Shown: piece after piece, positions 16,903-24,870 of the stretch | Layout: each line of letters opens with the position of its first letter | Numbering within the stretch: the stretch's first letter is position 1 | NCBI GenBank assembly: GCA_946480575.1 | Contig: CAMLKF010000008.1 | Coordinates: 1-44,765, forward strand | Reading direction: 5' to 3' | DNA: 44,765 nucleotides | DNA from: an uncultured Nitrososphaera sp. | Lineage (GTDB): Archaea > Thermoproteota > Nitrososphaeria > Nitrososphaerales > Nitrososphaeraceae | Program-made: the position numbers and the translations under genes | Notes under the pieces: model-generated | Databases searched by the model: none | What the model was told of the DNA's origin: nothing | What the model saw: the letters and a program-made list of their open reading frames with translations, nothing else

Positions 16903-17070
16903 ATGTATTCGGAAAATAGAATAAGGAAAACATTAGGCAAAGACATCGGTGAAAAATTAAGAGAACTGCTTAACAGACAGTCAAGTGTTGGTAGCCTGCC
17001 GGTGACGGCTGATTTCACCAGGCCCGAAAACTGCCTTGATTGGGTCGGGAGGTGTCAAGGCAGCAACTAG
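16903..17070 (+). CDS. Small hypothetical protein (55 aa)
   Basis: ATG 16903 to TAG 17068-17070. It starts MYSENRIRKTLGKDIGEKLR, a basic amphipathic helix, and ends with a segment holding Cys residues (ENCLDWVGRCQGSN). It has better base composition than its surroundings. I recognise no family. The minus-strand frame across 16788-17018 is hydrophobic and less convincing. Confidence 0.4.
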   Translation: MYSENRIRKTLGKDIGEKLRELLNRQSSVGSLPVTADFTRPENCLDWVGRCQGSN

Positions 17071-17611
17071 GGCTTGATGATTTGAATTCTTCGTGCAAAG
17101 TGCTATAGGCGACTTTGCCGTGCACCGTATATACAGCCCTTAATATACTTGTTTGTTCTCAGAAGATGCAGTAGTATATATGGATCGTTTAGCAATGAAC
17201 AAAATGGTCCTGCAAGGAAAGTCATCTATAGAGCGTTTCCTAAAAGTAGAAGTTATGGATAATCTGATGGGATAAAATTCGTATTTCTCAGGCTTGGAGT
17301 CAGAAATGAGAAAAGATGTCAACGCTGTAGCCTTGACCCAACAATAGGCTTTTTGCATAAGCTGGCAGCGAGCAAAAATGCCACTAGTTTATGACATTCA
17401 AGAGTTGTTTAGATGGATAGTTTATCTTTGTCTTTTGCAAATGCGTGAAGGAAAGAAATTGAAAAAGTCTGACCTATAGTAACAGAGAAAACTACCGAAT
17501 TCATGCTTCTTAAAAGTAAATAATGCAAAACAGTTAAGCCTTGACCGGATCGTTGGAGCGCAGGTCTCTGACACCATGCCCTTTCTTTCCAATGATATAT
17601 TTTTTTAGGAG
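17071..17611. other. AT-rich spacer with only very short frames
   Basis: A 31-codon plus-strand frame (ATG 17176) and a minus-strand frame (17140-17358) exist, but neither has persuasive features. No tRNA or other RNA gene is visible. A GATATATTT element near 17594 could be the TATA box for the next small gene. Confidence 0.35.
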
Positions 17612-17776
17612 TTGGCTGCTATCACAAGGTACTTGAGTGCATCCTCGCCGTATTCTTGCGGCTGCCTAATTTTGAATGGGTTGGCTCGGGCAGTAGCCAA
17701 TGAAGATAACATGGAGAATGCAAACAGATTAATCTATCAGCTATTATACACAGAAGAAAAGAACTTCTACGAGTGA
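17612..17776 (+). CDS. Small hypothetical protein (54 aa)
   Basis: Open from TTG 17612 (alternative TTG 17633, better spaced from the GATATATTT box). The product has a Cys-x-Cys in SPYSCGCLILNGLARA and a polar helical C-terminal half (ANRLIYQLLYTEEKNFYE). It ends shortly before the promoter of the next gene. The antisense frame on the minus strand is likely a shadow. Family unknown. Confidence 0.35.
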   Translation: MAAITRYLSASSPYSCGCLILNGLARAVANEDNMENANRLIYQLLYTEEKNFYE

Positions 17777-17813
17777 GAGTATATAAGATATGAAATATCC
17801 AATCCGAAACCTG

Positions 17814-18017
17814 ATGTATGAAAAAATAAGGCAAGCCGGCACCATGACGGACTCTGATCTCATGAACGCGCTCATGAAAGAGGGCATGACACTTGCAGAG
17901 TCCGAGTTCAACAAGACTCTGCTCGATCTAGAGATCTACGGCCTCGTCAGGGTCTCATGGGTTACGAAGGAAAAGCGCAGGATCGAGCTCGTGGCCGACT
18001 CTGGCACCGCTTCCTAG
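17814..18017 (+). CDS. Small winged-helix-like protein (67 aa)
   Basis: Recognisable as a compact helix-turn-helix unit: MYEKIRQAGTMTDSDLMNAL, then ESEFNKTLLDLEIYGLVRVS as the recognition-helix area and a beta wing (WVTKEKRRIELVAD). Similar small wHTH proteins are common in Thaumarchaeota and are presumed DNA-binding regulators. The frame is open to an ATG at 17790, but the strong TATATAAGA box at 17780-17788 lies between, only about 30 nt before 17814, so 17814 is the better start. It ends 3 nt before the converging ctaB gene. Confidence 0.75.
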   Translation: MYEKIRQAGTMTDSDLMNALMKEGMTLAESEFNKTLLDLEIYGLVRVSWVTKEKRRIELVADSGTAS

Positions 18018-18020
18018 CTG

Positions 18021-18950
18021 CTAGCCAAGCAGGACTGGCAGCGGGAAGTAAAACAGCGCATCAAGCGCCAGCGCGACGAATATCACCACAAGGTATGGCG
18101 CGGTGACCTTGTACGCCTTCCATGCAAATTCCGGCGTCGGGTTCTTGGCTAGCTTGTAATGGTAGGCAAGCATGAGCGAGCCCGAGACTGTCGCCACTGC
18201 AAGATAGAGCGCGCCAAGCCCAAAGAACGCAAGCGCCATCGAATACGGCAGGAGAATTGCAGTGTTGAGCAGGATGTAGCTTGCAGTCTTTTGGTTGCCT
18301 ATTAGCACGGGAAGCATCGGGACACTGGCGCTTGCGTACTCTTCCCTTGCCCTTATTGCCAGGCACCAAAAGTGTGGAGGTGTCCACATAAAGACCAGCC
18401 AGCCGACCAGAAAGCCTAAAAGATCAATAGAACCGCTCGCGGTTGCCCAGCCAGCCATCGAGGCGGCGCTTCCTGCAAACCCGCCGATGACGATATTGGA
18501 GGCGTTGCTGCGCTTGAGCCATGCGGTATAGATTATGACATAAAAAAATATGCCGAGGGCTATCATGCCCGTTGCCACAGGGTTTAGAGTAAACCATGCA
18601 AGGACCACCGAGAGCACACTCATGACAATGCCGTATGCAAGGACGCTGTTTGGCGAGAGCCTTCCTGCTGGAATCGGGCGCTTGGCAGTCCTCTCCATTA
18701 ACTTGTCGATGTCCCTATCGTAATAGTGGTTTAGTGCACTTGCGCCCATCGAGGCGAGGGCGCCGGCCAGCGTGAGAAAACCCAGCTGCCACGCAGTGAC
18801 ATCCCACGCGATATCCGGGGTCGAGTCAAATCGGGTTGCCGCAAGAAGCGAGGTAATGGCTGTTATTACAAGGACGACCACGATCCGTGGCTTTGAAACT
18901 TCGACATAGTCGCGTGCAGTCACAGAGTTGCCACGAGACAGTTTAGCCAT
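18021..18950 (-). CDS. ctaB: Protoheme IX farnesyltransferase (heme O synthase)
   Basis: Adds a farnesyl chain to heme B to make heme O, the step before heme A or O use in terminal oxidases. 309 residues with about nine membrane helices in UbiA-type order. The prenyl-diphosphate/Mg motif is NHYYDRDIDKLMERTAKRP; the second motif lies around MWTPPHFWCLAIRAREEYA. I use ATG 18950, which gives the normal N-terminus (DYVEVSKPRIVVVLVI starts the first helix); an in-frame TTG at 18992 overlaps the upstream gene. Probably co-transcribed with the 98-aa gene before it. Confidence 0.95.
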   Translation of the reverse strand: MAKLSRGNSVTARDYVEVSKPRIVVVLVITAITSLLAATRFDSTPDIAWDVTAWQLGFLTLAGALASMGASALNHYYDRDIDKLMERTAKRPIPAGRLSPNSVLAYGIVMSVLSVVLAWFTLNPVATGMIALGIFFYVIIYTAWLKRSNASNIVIGGFAGSAASMAGWATASGSIDLLGFLVGWLVFMWTPPHFWCLAIRAREEYASASVPMLPVLIGNQKTASYILLNTAILLPYSMALAFFGLGALYLAVATVSGSLMLAYHYKLAKNPTPEFAWKAYKVTAPYLVVIFVALALDALFYFPLPVLLG

Positions 18951-18981
18951 GCTAGCATTTAATTTATTCGTTCTACATCCG

Positions 18982-19278
18982 TCAATAGACAAAATGTTTC
19001 ATATTAGCCACCTGCAGCTTGAAAAATGTCAGTACCTTGCGCCTGAGCAATGTGTGCTCGGCGTCTGACAGGCCGCACTTGCAGCTCGCTTGTTTGTCCA
19101 TCGCGTGCGCCTCTGCAACCGCATAAACCTTGGCTACCTTGTTCCGCACTTGCGCAAAGTCATACTGCTGGCCGACTCGGTGGGTGTGCTCGAGCATGTC
19201 AAGCAGGTTGATCGTAGTGAGCCATGCGTCCCACACGGTATCGCTTTCGCTCACTTCAAAGAGATCCGCAACAGGCAC
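18982..19278 (-). CDS. Conserved hypothetical protein upstream of ctaB (98 aa)
   Basis: A mostly helical soluble protein (TVWDAWLTTINLLDMLEHTH near the start) with a Cys-x-Cys pair in SCKCGLSDAEHTLLRRKV and several His. GTG start at 19278. It lies 31 bp before ctaB in the same direction, so a link to heme or oxidase assembly is possible, but only from position. Family not recognised. Confidence 0.6.
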   Translation of the reverse strand: MPVADLFEVSESDTVWDAWLTTINLLDMLEHTHRVGQQYDFAQVRNKVAKVYAVAEAHAMDKQASCKCGLSDAEHTLLRRKVLTFFKLQVANMKHFVY

Positions 19279-19345
19279 GGCAGTGCGTTGTGTTCTGGGG
19301 TATTAAGTTACCTTATCAACTATTTTAGATTCGCAAATGTATGCG

Positions 19346-19663
19346 CTAGCCTTGTACAAGGCGCGCTGCTTCGGCGACCTCGGAGACATTCTGGTACTGG
19401 CGCTCGTCTATCTTTTGGACAAACGGCAGAACCTCCTTGCTCTCCGGCCTATTCGACTGCTCGATAAATCTCACTATGGCGCCCTTGTCGGCCGGAAAGT
19501 TCATTTCTTTCAAGACCTGCCCGACTGCGGCTGCCTGTGGAAAGGCGCTTACCGTCTTATCCCTCTGCTCACCCTGAACTCTGTCTTGCCTGCGCAATGT
19601 CCTCTGTGTCTGCTCCTCGTTGTACTCGGTAGGGATCTGCTCCCTGTTCTCCCTTTCAGACAT
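19346..19663 (-). CDS. DUF2795-like protein (105 aa)
   Basis: The first 35 residues are Glu/Gln/Arg-rich and probably disordered. The rest matches a DUF2795-like helical unit: AVGQVLKEMNFPADKGAIVR, then FIEQSN and a second half with VLPFVQKIDERQYQNVSEVA. The fold is small and helical and its function is unknown; genomes of this group often hold several copies. GTTAAAAGAA about 27 nt upstream of ATG 19663 suits a leaderless promoter. Divergent from the gene at 19738. Confidence 0.7.
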   Translation of the reverse strand: MSERENREQIPTEYNEEQTQRTLRRQDRVQGEQRDKTVSAFPQAAAVGQVLKEMNFPADKGAIVRFIEQSNRPESKEVLPFVQKIDERQYQNVSEVAEAARLVQG

Positions 19664-19737
19664 GAATAGGTGTTATGTACCATTTCTTTTAACGGTTGCA
19701 GAATAAGATAAATGCTATGTAGCACTATCGTAAGAAG

Positions 19738-20202
19738 TTGGTCAAATTCAAGGACGCAGAGGTATACACGCTTGAAGGCAAAAAGATAGGCAGGATAAGC
19801 GAGATAAACTCGAACTATTTCACGGCGTACAAGCACGGCCTTCTGACTGACGAGGAATTCAGGATTCCGGTTTCCGCGATTTCTGCGGTTGAAAACTATG
19901 AAGACGGCACCGTAGTCAGGATAAACATGAACGAAGAGCAGGTCAGGCATGGCTTTGAATTTGCAAGCGGCAGGCCAAATTCTGAATTCATGCACGGCTC
20001 CTCAGAATCAGAGCCCAAGATCCCGCTGGAAAAGCAGGTTATCCACTACGAATCTGTCCGCCCAACACAGGAGCAGAACGCTGCCGAGAGACCGCCAGCC
20101 ATTTCCCAATATCTCTGCGACATGTGCGATGAAAAATTCGAAAGCCCTGACAGCCTGCAGGAGCACAGGGCAGAGCGGCACAAGGCCGCAACCGGCATTT
20201 GA
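19738..20202 (+). CDS. PRC-barrel-like protein with C-terminal C2H2 finger (154 aa)
   Basis: Residues about 1-65 form a small beta barrel of PRC-barrel/DUF2171 type (DAEVYTLEGKKIGRISEINS, then EEFRIPVSAISAVE). A flexible middle leads to one zinc finger near the end: Cys-x2-Cys-x12-His-x4-His in YLCDMCDEKFESPDSLQEHR. The finger resembles the 40-residue protein at 791-913. The start is uncertain: TTG 19738 is used; 21 nt earlier an ATG is followed at once by TAG in the same frame, after which seven coding-like codons lead into the protein. An adaptor role is plausible but unproven. Confidence 0.8.
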   Translation: MVKFKDAEVYTLEGKKIGRISEINSNYFTAYKHGLLTDEEFRIPVSAISAVENYEDGTVVRINMNEEQVRHGFEFASGRPNSEFMHGSSESEPKIPLEKQVIHYESVRPTQEQNAAERPPAISQYLCDMCDEKFESPDSLQEHRAERHKAATGI

Positions 20203-20256
20203 AAAACCAGAAACGATTAAGTATGCGAAAAAAATGCATCATACTCGTAACATAAC

Positions 20257-21561
20257 ATGTCTGACTGGGACCTTTTGACGCCCGGGATAGGTCTTACTTC
20301 TATCGGCATCGTCGGCGTTGTAGTTTCTCTTTCAGGCATTGCCAAGACCTTCATCGACGGCATGCACGCCGTTTCGCTCCTCACCATGTTTATCGGCATG
20401 ATATTCCTTGCGTCCGGCCTGTTCAAGGACGGCTTTCCATCTTCCGGCCGCGCCAAGTCTGCCACCTTTATCACTCTTGGCTTTCTGGTGACCTTTGGCT
20501 TTGCTGGCGCCGTGACCGTCAGCGTGCAGGTCCCAAGTATCTACGCTTACATCGGTCTGATGATAATAATCGCAATCCCTGCCACGGTCCTTGCAGTTGC
20601 CTCATTCAGGAGGATCCCCTACATCAAGGCACTGGCAGTGATCTTTATCGGCGCTTCCATAGTGGGCGGCACCACCTTTTACGCATTTGGTCTTGTTACG
20701 CCAAGGCCGCCCGAGTCTGAGGAAGGCGTAGAAGGAGGCTCAGGAAACGCCACTTCTGGAGGCTCTAACGCGACAGCTCCGGCTGAGGCACCTGCGGCAC
20801 CGGCCAACATCATCAACGCAACGATTCTGGCAGGCGCTTCGGCACAGGGCAACCCCGACTATGAGCCTGACCCGCTCACAGTGAACAAGGGCGACGGCGT
20901 CCAGTGGACTAACGAAGACAATACGCCCCACACTGTGACCAGCAGGGAAGAAGGTCTGTTTGACTCTTCAATAATATCTGCCGGCGACACTTGGCTCCTG
21001 AACACCGCCGAACTGGACGCAAGCGAATACGAATACTTTTGCACACTGCACCCAAATATGGTAGGCGTGCTCAACATTGTCGAAGGAGGAGCACCTGCTG
21101 CTCCAGCAGAAGGAGGCTCAGGAAACGCCACTTCTGGAGGCTCTAACGCGACAGCTCCAGCGGAAGGCAACCAGTCATCAGAAACCGCTGACGGCAACCA
21201 ATCAACGACAGGCGCTGCTCTGGGCGACCAATCGACTGGGGCTCCAGCTACCGGTGGCGCCACTGTAACCACTGTTGCAATATCTGTTGGCGCATCTGTC
21301 CCAACCAACAATGAATTCTATGTCCCTGAAACTGTCGAGACCACAGTTGGAAGCATGGTGACTTGGAGAAATGACGATACCGCGATCCATACGGCCACTT
21401 CTGGCGTGGTAGAGAACAACGCGCCCAGTCCCGACGGAAGGTTTGATTCCGGGTTCTTGAATAAAGGGCAGACATTCTCGTTCGTCTTTGAAGAGGCAGG
21501 CGACTATCCTTACTACTGCACCGTTCACCCGTTCATGACTGGCCACGTTACCGTAAATTAA
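20257..21561 (+). CDS. Membrane-anchored protein with two blue-copper domains (434 aa)
   Basis: Residues about 8-150 form four to five membrane helices. Two plastocyanin-like domains follow, about 180-270 and 335-434, joined by Gly/Ser/Asn/Thr/Ala linkers rich in N-x-T/S sites. Each domain shows the type-1 copper set: domain 1 His in NTPHTVTS and Cys-His-Met in FCTLHPNM; domain 2 His in AIHTATS and Cys-His-Met in YCTVHPFM. The copper domains probably face outside and carry electrons, as expected in archaea whose respiration relies on copper rather than cytochrome c. The linker coding sequence contains an exact 50-bp duplication. The JAMM protease ATG follows its stop with no gap. Confidence 0.92.
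   Translation: MSDWDLLTPGIGLTSIGIVGVVVSLSGIAKTFIDGMHAVSLLTMFIGMIFLASGLFKDGFPSSGRAKSATFITLGFLVTFGFAGAVTVSVQVPSIYAYIGLMIIIAIPATVLAVASFRRIPYIKALAVIFIGASIVGGTTFYAFGLVTPRPPESEEGVEGGSGNATSGGSNATAPAEAPAAPANIINATILAGASAQGNPDYEPDPLTVNKGDGVQWTNEDNTPHTVTSREEGLFDSSIISAGDTWLLNTAELDASEYEYFCTLHPNMVGVLNIVEGGAPAAPAEGGSGNATSGGSNATAPAEGNQSSETADGNQSTTGAALGDQSTGAPATGGATVTTVAISVGASVPTNNEFYVPETVETTVGSMVTWRNDDTAIHTATSGVVENNAPSPDGRFDSGFLNKGQTFSFVFEEAGDYPYYCTVHPFMTGHVTVN
20731..20780 (+). repeat. First copy of exact 50-bp direct repeat (linker coding)
   Basis: Positions 20731-20780 and 21109-21158 are identical over 50 bp, begin GAAGGAGGCTC, and encode the same Gly/Ser/Asn/Thr linker that precedes each blue-copper domain. 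The exact identity suggests recent duplication or ongoing gene conversion within the gene. Confidence 0.9.
21109..21158 (+). repeat. Second copy of exact 50-bp direct repeat (linker coding)
   Basis: Identical to 20731-20780. The copies are 378 bp apart, a multiple of three, so recombination between them would delete one copper domain while keeping the reading frame. Confidence 0.9.
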
Positions 21562-21960
21562 ATGGGAATAACGACAATCGCATTAACGGCTGCGCAGCTT
21601 GCCCAGCTTGCCAGCCTTGCCAAGACTTCGCTGCCAAGCGAGTCCTGTGCCTTTTTGCTGGGCAAGGGTGACAGAGTCGTTGAGGTACTGCCCATGCGAA
21701 ACGCCGACGAGTCTGCCGTCACTTTCAGCATCGAGCCCAGCGAACTTTTGCAAGCCTACGATCTGGCGGAAAGCAAGAAACTGCAGGTGATTGGCATATT
21801 TCATTCGCATCCCGCCAAGCCCGCGCCGTCAAGTACAGACAAAAAGTTCATGGAGATAAACCCCGTTGTGTGGCTCATCTACTCCACCACTGAAGGACAG
21901 TTTAAAGCGTACCTCTATGACGACGTGGTAAAAGAGGTCGCAGTAAAAATCAAGGGGTAA
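21562..21960 (+). CDS. JAMM/MPN-domain metalloprotease (132 aa)
   Basis: Shows the whole JAMM zinc site: an upstream Glu in SESCAFLLGKG, then FHSHPAKPAPSSTDKKFME, i.e. His-x-His with a downstream Ser-x2-Asp. Archaeal single-domain JAMM proteins remove ubiquitin-like (SAMP/Urm1-type) modifiers or process sulfur-carrier proteins. Its ATG directly follows the stop of the blue-copper gene, implying one transcript, though the functional link is unclear. Its last 11 nt overlap the converging aspS gene. Confidence 0.9.
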   Translation: MGITTIALTAAQLAQLASLAKTSLPSESCAFLLGKGDRVVEVLPMRNADESAVTFSIEPSELLQAYDLAESKKLQVIGIFHSHPAKPAPSSTDKKFMEINPVVWLIYSTTEGQFKAYLYDDVVKEVAVKIKG

Positions 21961-23245
21961 GCCTGTCCGTATCCCTCGGGTACAACACCACGTCGCGCAC
22001 GTTCTGCTGCCCCGTCAGCACCATCATGAGCCTGTCGTAGCCAAGGCCCCATCCTGAGTGAGGAGGCATGCCCCAGTCAAACGCTTTGAGGTGCTCTTCA
22101 AAGCTTGCCGGGTTCAGCCCCTGCTCTGCAAGCCTGCTCCTGAGCCTTCCAGGGTCGTGCAACCTGCGGCCTCCAGACACCAGCTCCAAGTAGCCGTACT
22201 GCAGGTCAAACGACTTTGATAGTTTTGGATTATCCTCCTTTTCGTGTATGTAGAATGGCTTGAGCTTGAGCGGCCAGTCCATGATAAAGTAAAACCCGCG
22301 GTGGATCTCGCCCAGCTTGCGCAATGCAGTATCAGACAAGTCGTCTCCAAACTGGAGTTTTTCTCTTCCTTCCTTTGACAGCTCTTCAAGGGATTGTTCG
22401 TAGGTGAGCCTGTCTATTCTGCTTGGAAGAGAGATGCCCTTTGTGCCAGCTGCCTGCAGATCTATCTGATGCCATTCTTGAAATTCAGTTGCGACGTTTC
22501 GCACTACCTTTTCAACGATGTCCATCACGTCTTCATAATCCATAAAGGCCGCTTCGATGTCGACACTGATAAATTCCGTAAGGTGGCGCACTGTATGCGA
22601 ATTTTCTGCGCGAAAGTAAGGGCCTATCTCAAAAACCCTGTCAAGCCCAAGCGTCAGCTGCTCCTTGTACAATTGCGGGCTCTGGGCAAGGTACGCCATT
22701 CTCTTGCCAAAGTAGTCAAACCCAAAGAGGTTTGCGCCACCCTCGCTTGCACTTCCTATTACCTTGGGCGTGTTTACTTCAATGAAGCCTTCTGAACGCA
22801 AAGTATCACGGATGACCTTGAGGCCTGCCGAGCGCAGCCTGAATATCGCCGCGACTTTTGGGTTACGCAGGTCAAGCGCCCTAGCATCGAGCCGCTTGTC
22901 GATTGCAGACTCGACTCTCCCTGTCGGATCTATCGGCAGAGGGTGAACCGCCTTTGTAAGAACTGCAAATTCGCTTACCTTGACTTCCACTGAGAAATCC
23001 TTTGCCTTGCTCTTTTGCACGACGCCGGCAACGACCACAGCGCTCTGCCTTGGCGCCTGCACTGCAACCTGCACGTTGTCTCCGGTCACCACCAGCTGGC
23101 ATGCGCCCGTGACATCGCGCACGGTGACAAAGGCGAGCTTGCCGATGTCCCGGACGTCCTCTATCCAGCCTCCTACCCTCACCTGTTGGCCCACCATGCC
23201 GTCGTCAAGTTGGCGCGCATAGTGCGTTCTCTTGATGTTCACCAC
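21950..23245 (-). CDS. aspS: Aspartyl-tRNA synthetase (archaeal type)
   Basis: 431 residues, class II. The N-terminal OB-fold anticodon domain (about 1-100) includes VRVGGWIEDVRDIGKLAFVT. The catalytic core has motif 1 around FIEVNTPKVIGSASEGGANL, motif 2 FEIGPYFRAENSHTVRHLTE and motif 3 GWGLGYDRLMMVLTGQQNVR. Archaeal AspRS often also charges tRNA-Asn for the amidation route; whether this one does cannot be decided by eye. GTG start at 23245; 13 nt separate it from the NusA-like gene upstream, so the two probably form one transcript. Confidence 0.95.
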   Translation of the reverse strand: MVNIKRTHYARQLDDGMVGQQVRVGGWIEDVRDIGKLAFVTVRDVTGACQLVVTGDNVQVAVQAPRQSAVVVAGVVQKSKAKDFSVEVKVSEFAVLTKAVHPLPIDPTGRVESAIDKRLDARALDLRNPKVAAIFRLRSAGLKVIRDTLRSEGFIEVNTPKVIGSASEGGANLFGFDYFGKRMAYLAQSPQLYKEQLTLGLDRVFEIGPYFRAENSHTVRHLTEFISVDIEAAFMDYEDVMDIVEKVVRNVATEFQEWHQIDLQAAGTKGISLPSRIDRLTYEQSLEELSKEGREKLQFGDDLSDTALRKLGEIHRGFYFIMDWPLKLKPFYIHEKEDNPKLSKSFDLQYGYLELVSGGRRLHDPGRLRSRLAEQGLNPASFEEHLKAFDWGMPPHSGWGLGYDRLMMVLTGQQNVRDVVLYPRDTDRLTP

Positions 23246-23258
23246 TTTTTCTCATCTT

Positions 23259-23756
23259 CTACCTGTTCTCAAATTCGACGAGCAGTTCAATGCTTCTAAC
23301 TGCTTTGGCAATCTTTTGAATCTTTTCTATATTAACCAGCGGCTTGCCAGCGACTATTACCTTGGTGAGCTTGTTGCCGTCTGGGAGCCAGAACAGGTTG
23401 ACAGAGAGCACCTTTGCAGGGTGGAAGAGGTTTTCGATAAAACGCCTGTCCGACGCTTCGGACTCGACGAACCATACCTTCTGCCCGAATTCACCTTCGA
23501 TCCTGCTTGCAAGGCTTTCATTTCCTCTGACGGCGATGACATCAGAGCTCCTGAGCACAAGCACAAAGTCCCCGTCGACCCTTACTCCGTGTACAAGGGT
23601 GAACTTGTTAACGTCTTGGTTGCGCTCTGCAAGCCTTGTCAGCCGGGTCGACGCGTCCACGTCGTCCTGTGTTATTCCGCCTGTCTGCAGTTTGATCTCG
23701 CATTTTGAGCAGAGAACACCAGACTTGGCATCAAAGGAGCAGATCGGAGACTTCAA
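23259..23756 (-). CDS. NusA-like KH-domain protein (165 aa)
   Basis: The N-terminus has a CSKCEIKL element with a preceding Cys (PICSFDAKSGVLCSKCE), a possible zinc site. The middle and end look like tandem KH modules: VRVDGDFVLVLRSSDVIAVR and IENLFHPAKVLSVNLFWLPD, with final KVIVAGKPLVNIEKIQKIAK. This matches archaeal NusA-like transcription or RNA-binding proteins. TTG start at 23756; TGTATAATAG about 22 nt upstream is a candidate TATA box. It sits directly before aspS. Confidence 0.7.
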   Translation of the reverse strand: MKSPICSFDAKSGVLCSKCEIKLQTGGITQDDVDASTRLTRLAERNQDVNKFTLVHGVRVDGDFVLVLRSSDVIAVRGNESLASRIEGEFGQKVWFVESEASDRRFIENLFHPAKVLSVNLFWLPDGNKLTKVIVAGKPLVNIEKIQKIAKAVRSIELLVEFENR

Positions 23757-23855
23757 TCTGATTATAAACTCCTATTATACAATAAACGAGTTATGCAACC
23801 TCTGTGAGCGCCAGAATCCTCTTATAACAATGCGCGCACATGATGTCCAATAACA

Positions 23856-24815
23856 ATGCTGAAACTGGCAGTCTCCGGACTCAAGGCTTATTATTTTACA
23901 GAGAAGGGCCCTGTCAAAGCAGTTGATGGCGTCAACCTCCAGCTGTCTGGCAGCGAGTCGATGGGCATCGTTGGCGAGTCGGCATGCGGCAAGACCACCC
24001 TTGGAGCGGCACTCATGCGATCGATGCAGCCACCCGGAAAAATAGTCGGCGGCACCATAATGCTCAACGATAATGACATTTTGAAAATGGCTGAACAGGA
24101 ATTCAACGGAAGTGTCAGGTGGAAAAAGATAGCGATGGTCTTTCAGGGGGCCATGAACGCGCTCGACCCCGTCTATTCGGTCGAAAGCCAGCTGCAGGAG
24201 ATCTTGAGGGAGCACGGCTTTGGAGGCAACGTTGAAGAGAAAATATCCGAGTCGCTCAGCGCAGTCGGCCTTGACCCTTCTGTCGCAAGGCGCTATCCGC
24301 ACGAGCTTTCTGGCGGCATGAAACAGCGCGTCGTCATTGCTATGGCGCTTCTGCTCGAGCCTGACCTGCTGATAGCAGATGAGCCGACCACAGCACTTGA
24401 CGTGCTAGTGCAGTCGCAGATAATCGCCCTGCTCAAGAGACTCCGAAAGGAAAAAGGCATCACCATCATCCTGATAACCCATGACTTGGCGCTTGTCGCG
24501 CAGCTTGCAGACAGAATAGGCATCATGTACGCCGGCCAGCTTGTCGAGGTCGGCTCCGCAGACGAGGTATACAAGAGCCCCAAGCACCCTTACACGCACG
24601 CGCTGATAGCTGCCGTGCCGAGGCTGCGTTCGAAAGAAAAAAAGATCAATTTTGTTGCCGGGAGCCCGCCGTCCCTGCTCAGCCCGCCTGCAGGCTGCAG
24701 GTTCTATGCGCGTTGCCCCCACGCGATGGATGTCTGCAAGAAGGACCCGCCGGAATTCCCGACAAAGACAGGCTACGTCCGCTGCTGGCTGTACGAGACC
24801 AAGCCCGAAACTTAA
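23856..24815 (+). CDS. Oligopeptide/dipeptide-type ABC transporter ATPase, no permease nearby
   Basis: 319 residues with all ABC motifs: Walker A GESACGKTT, Q-loop in MVFQGAMNALDPVYSV, signature LSGGMKQRV, Walker B LLIADEPTTALD and the H-loop in ILITHDLAL. The C-terminal oligo_HPY extension with its Cys pattern (GCRFYARCPHAMDVC) is typical of DppD/OppD. It normally works with a second ATPase, two permeases and a binding protein; none are within the window. CTTATAACA about 30 nt before the ATG suggests its own promoter. Substrate unknown. Confidence 0.92.
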   Translation: MLKLAVSGLKAYYFTEKGPVKAVDGVNLQLSGSESMGIVGESACGKTTLGAALMRSMQPPGKIVGGTIMLNDNDILKMAEQEFNGSVRWKKIAMVFQGAMNALDPVYSVESQLQEILREHGFGGNVEEKISESLSAVGLDPSVARRYPHELSGGMKQRVVIAMALLLEPDLLIADEPTTALDVLVQSQIIALLKRLRKEKGITIILITHDLALVAQLADRIGIMYAGQLVEVGSADEVYKSPKHPYTHALIAAVPRLRSKEKKINFVAGSPPSLLSPPAGCRFYARCPHAMDVCKKDPPEFPTKTGYVRCWLYETKPET

Positions 24816-24870
24816 AAAGAGCGAGATGTCAAGTGAGGTCGCGCTTGTTGTTACTCAATGGTGAACCCTA

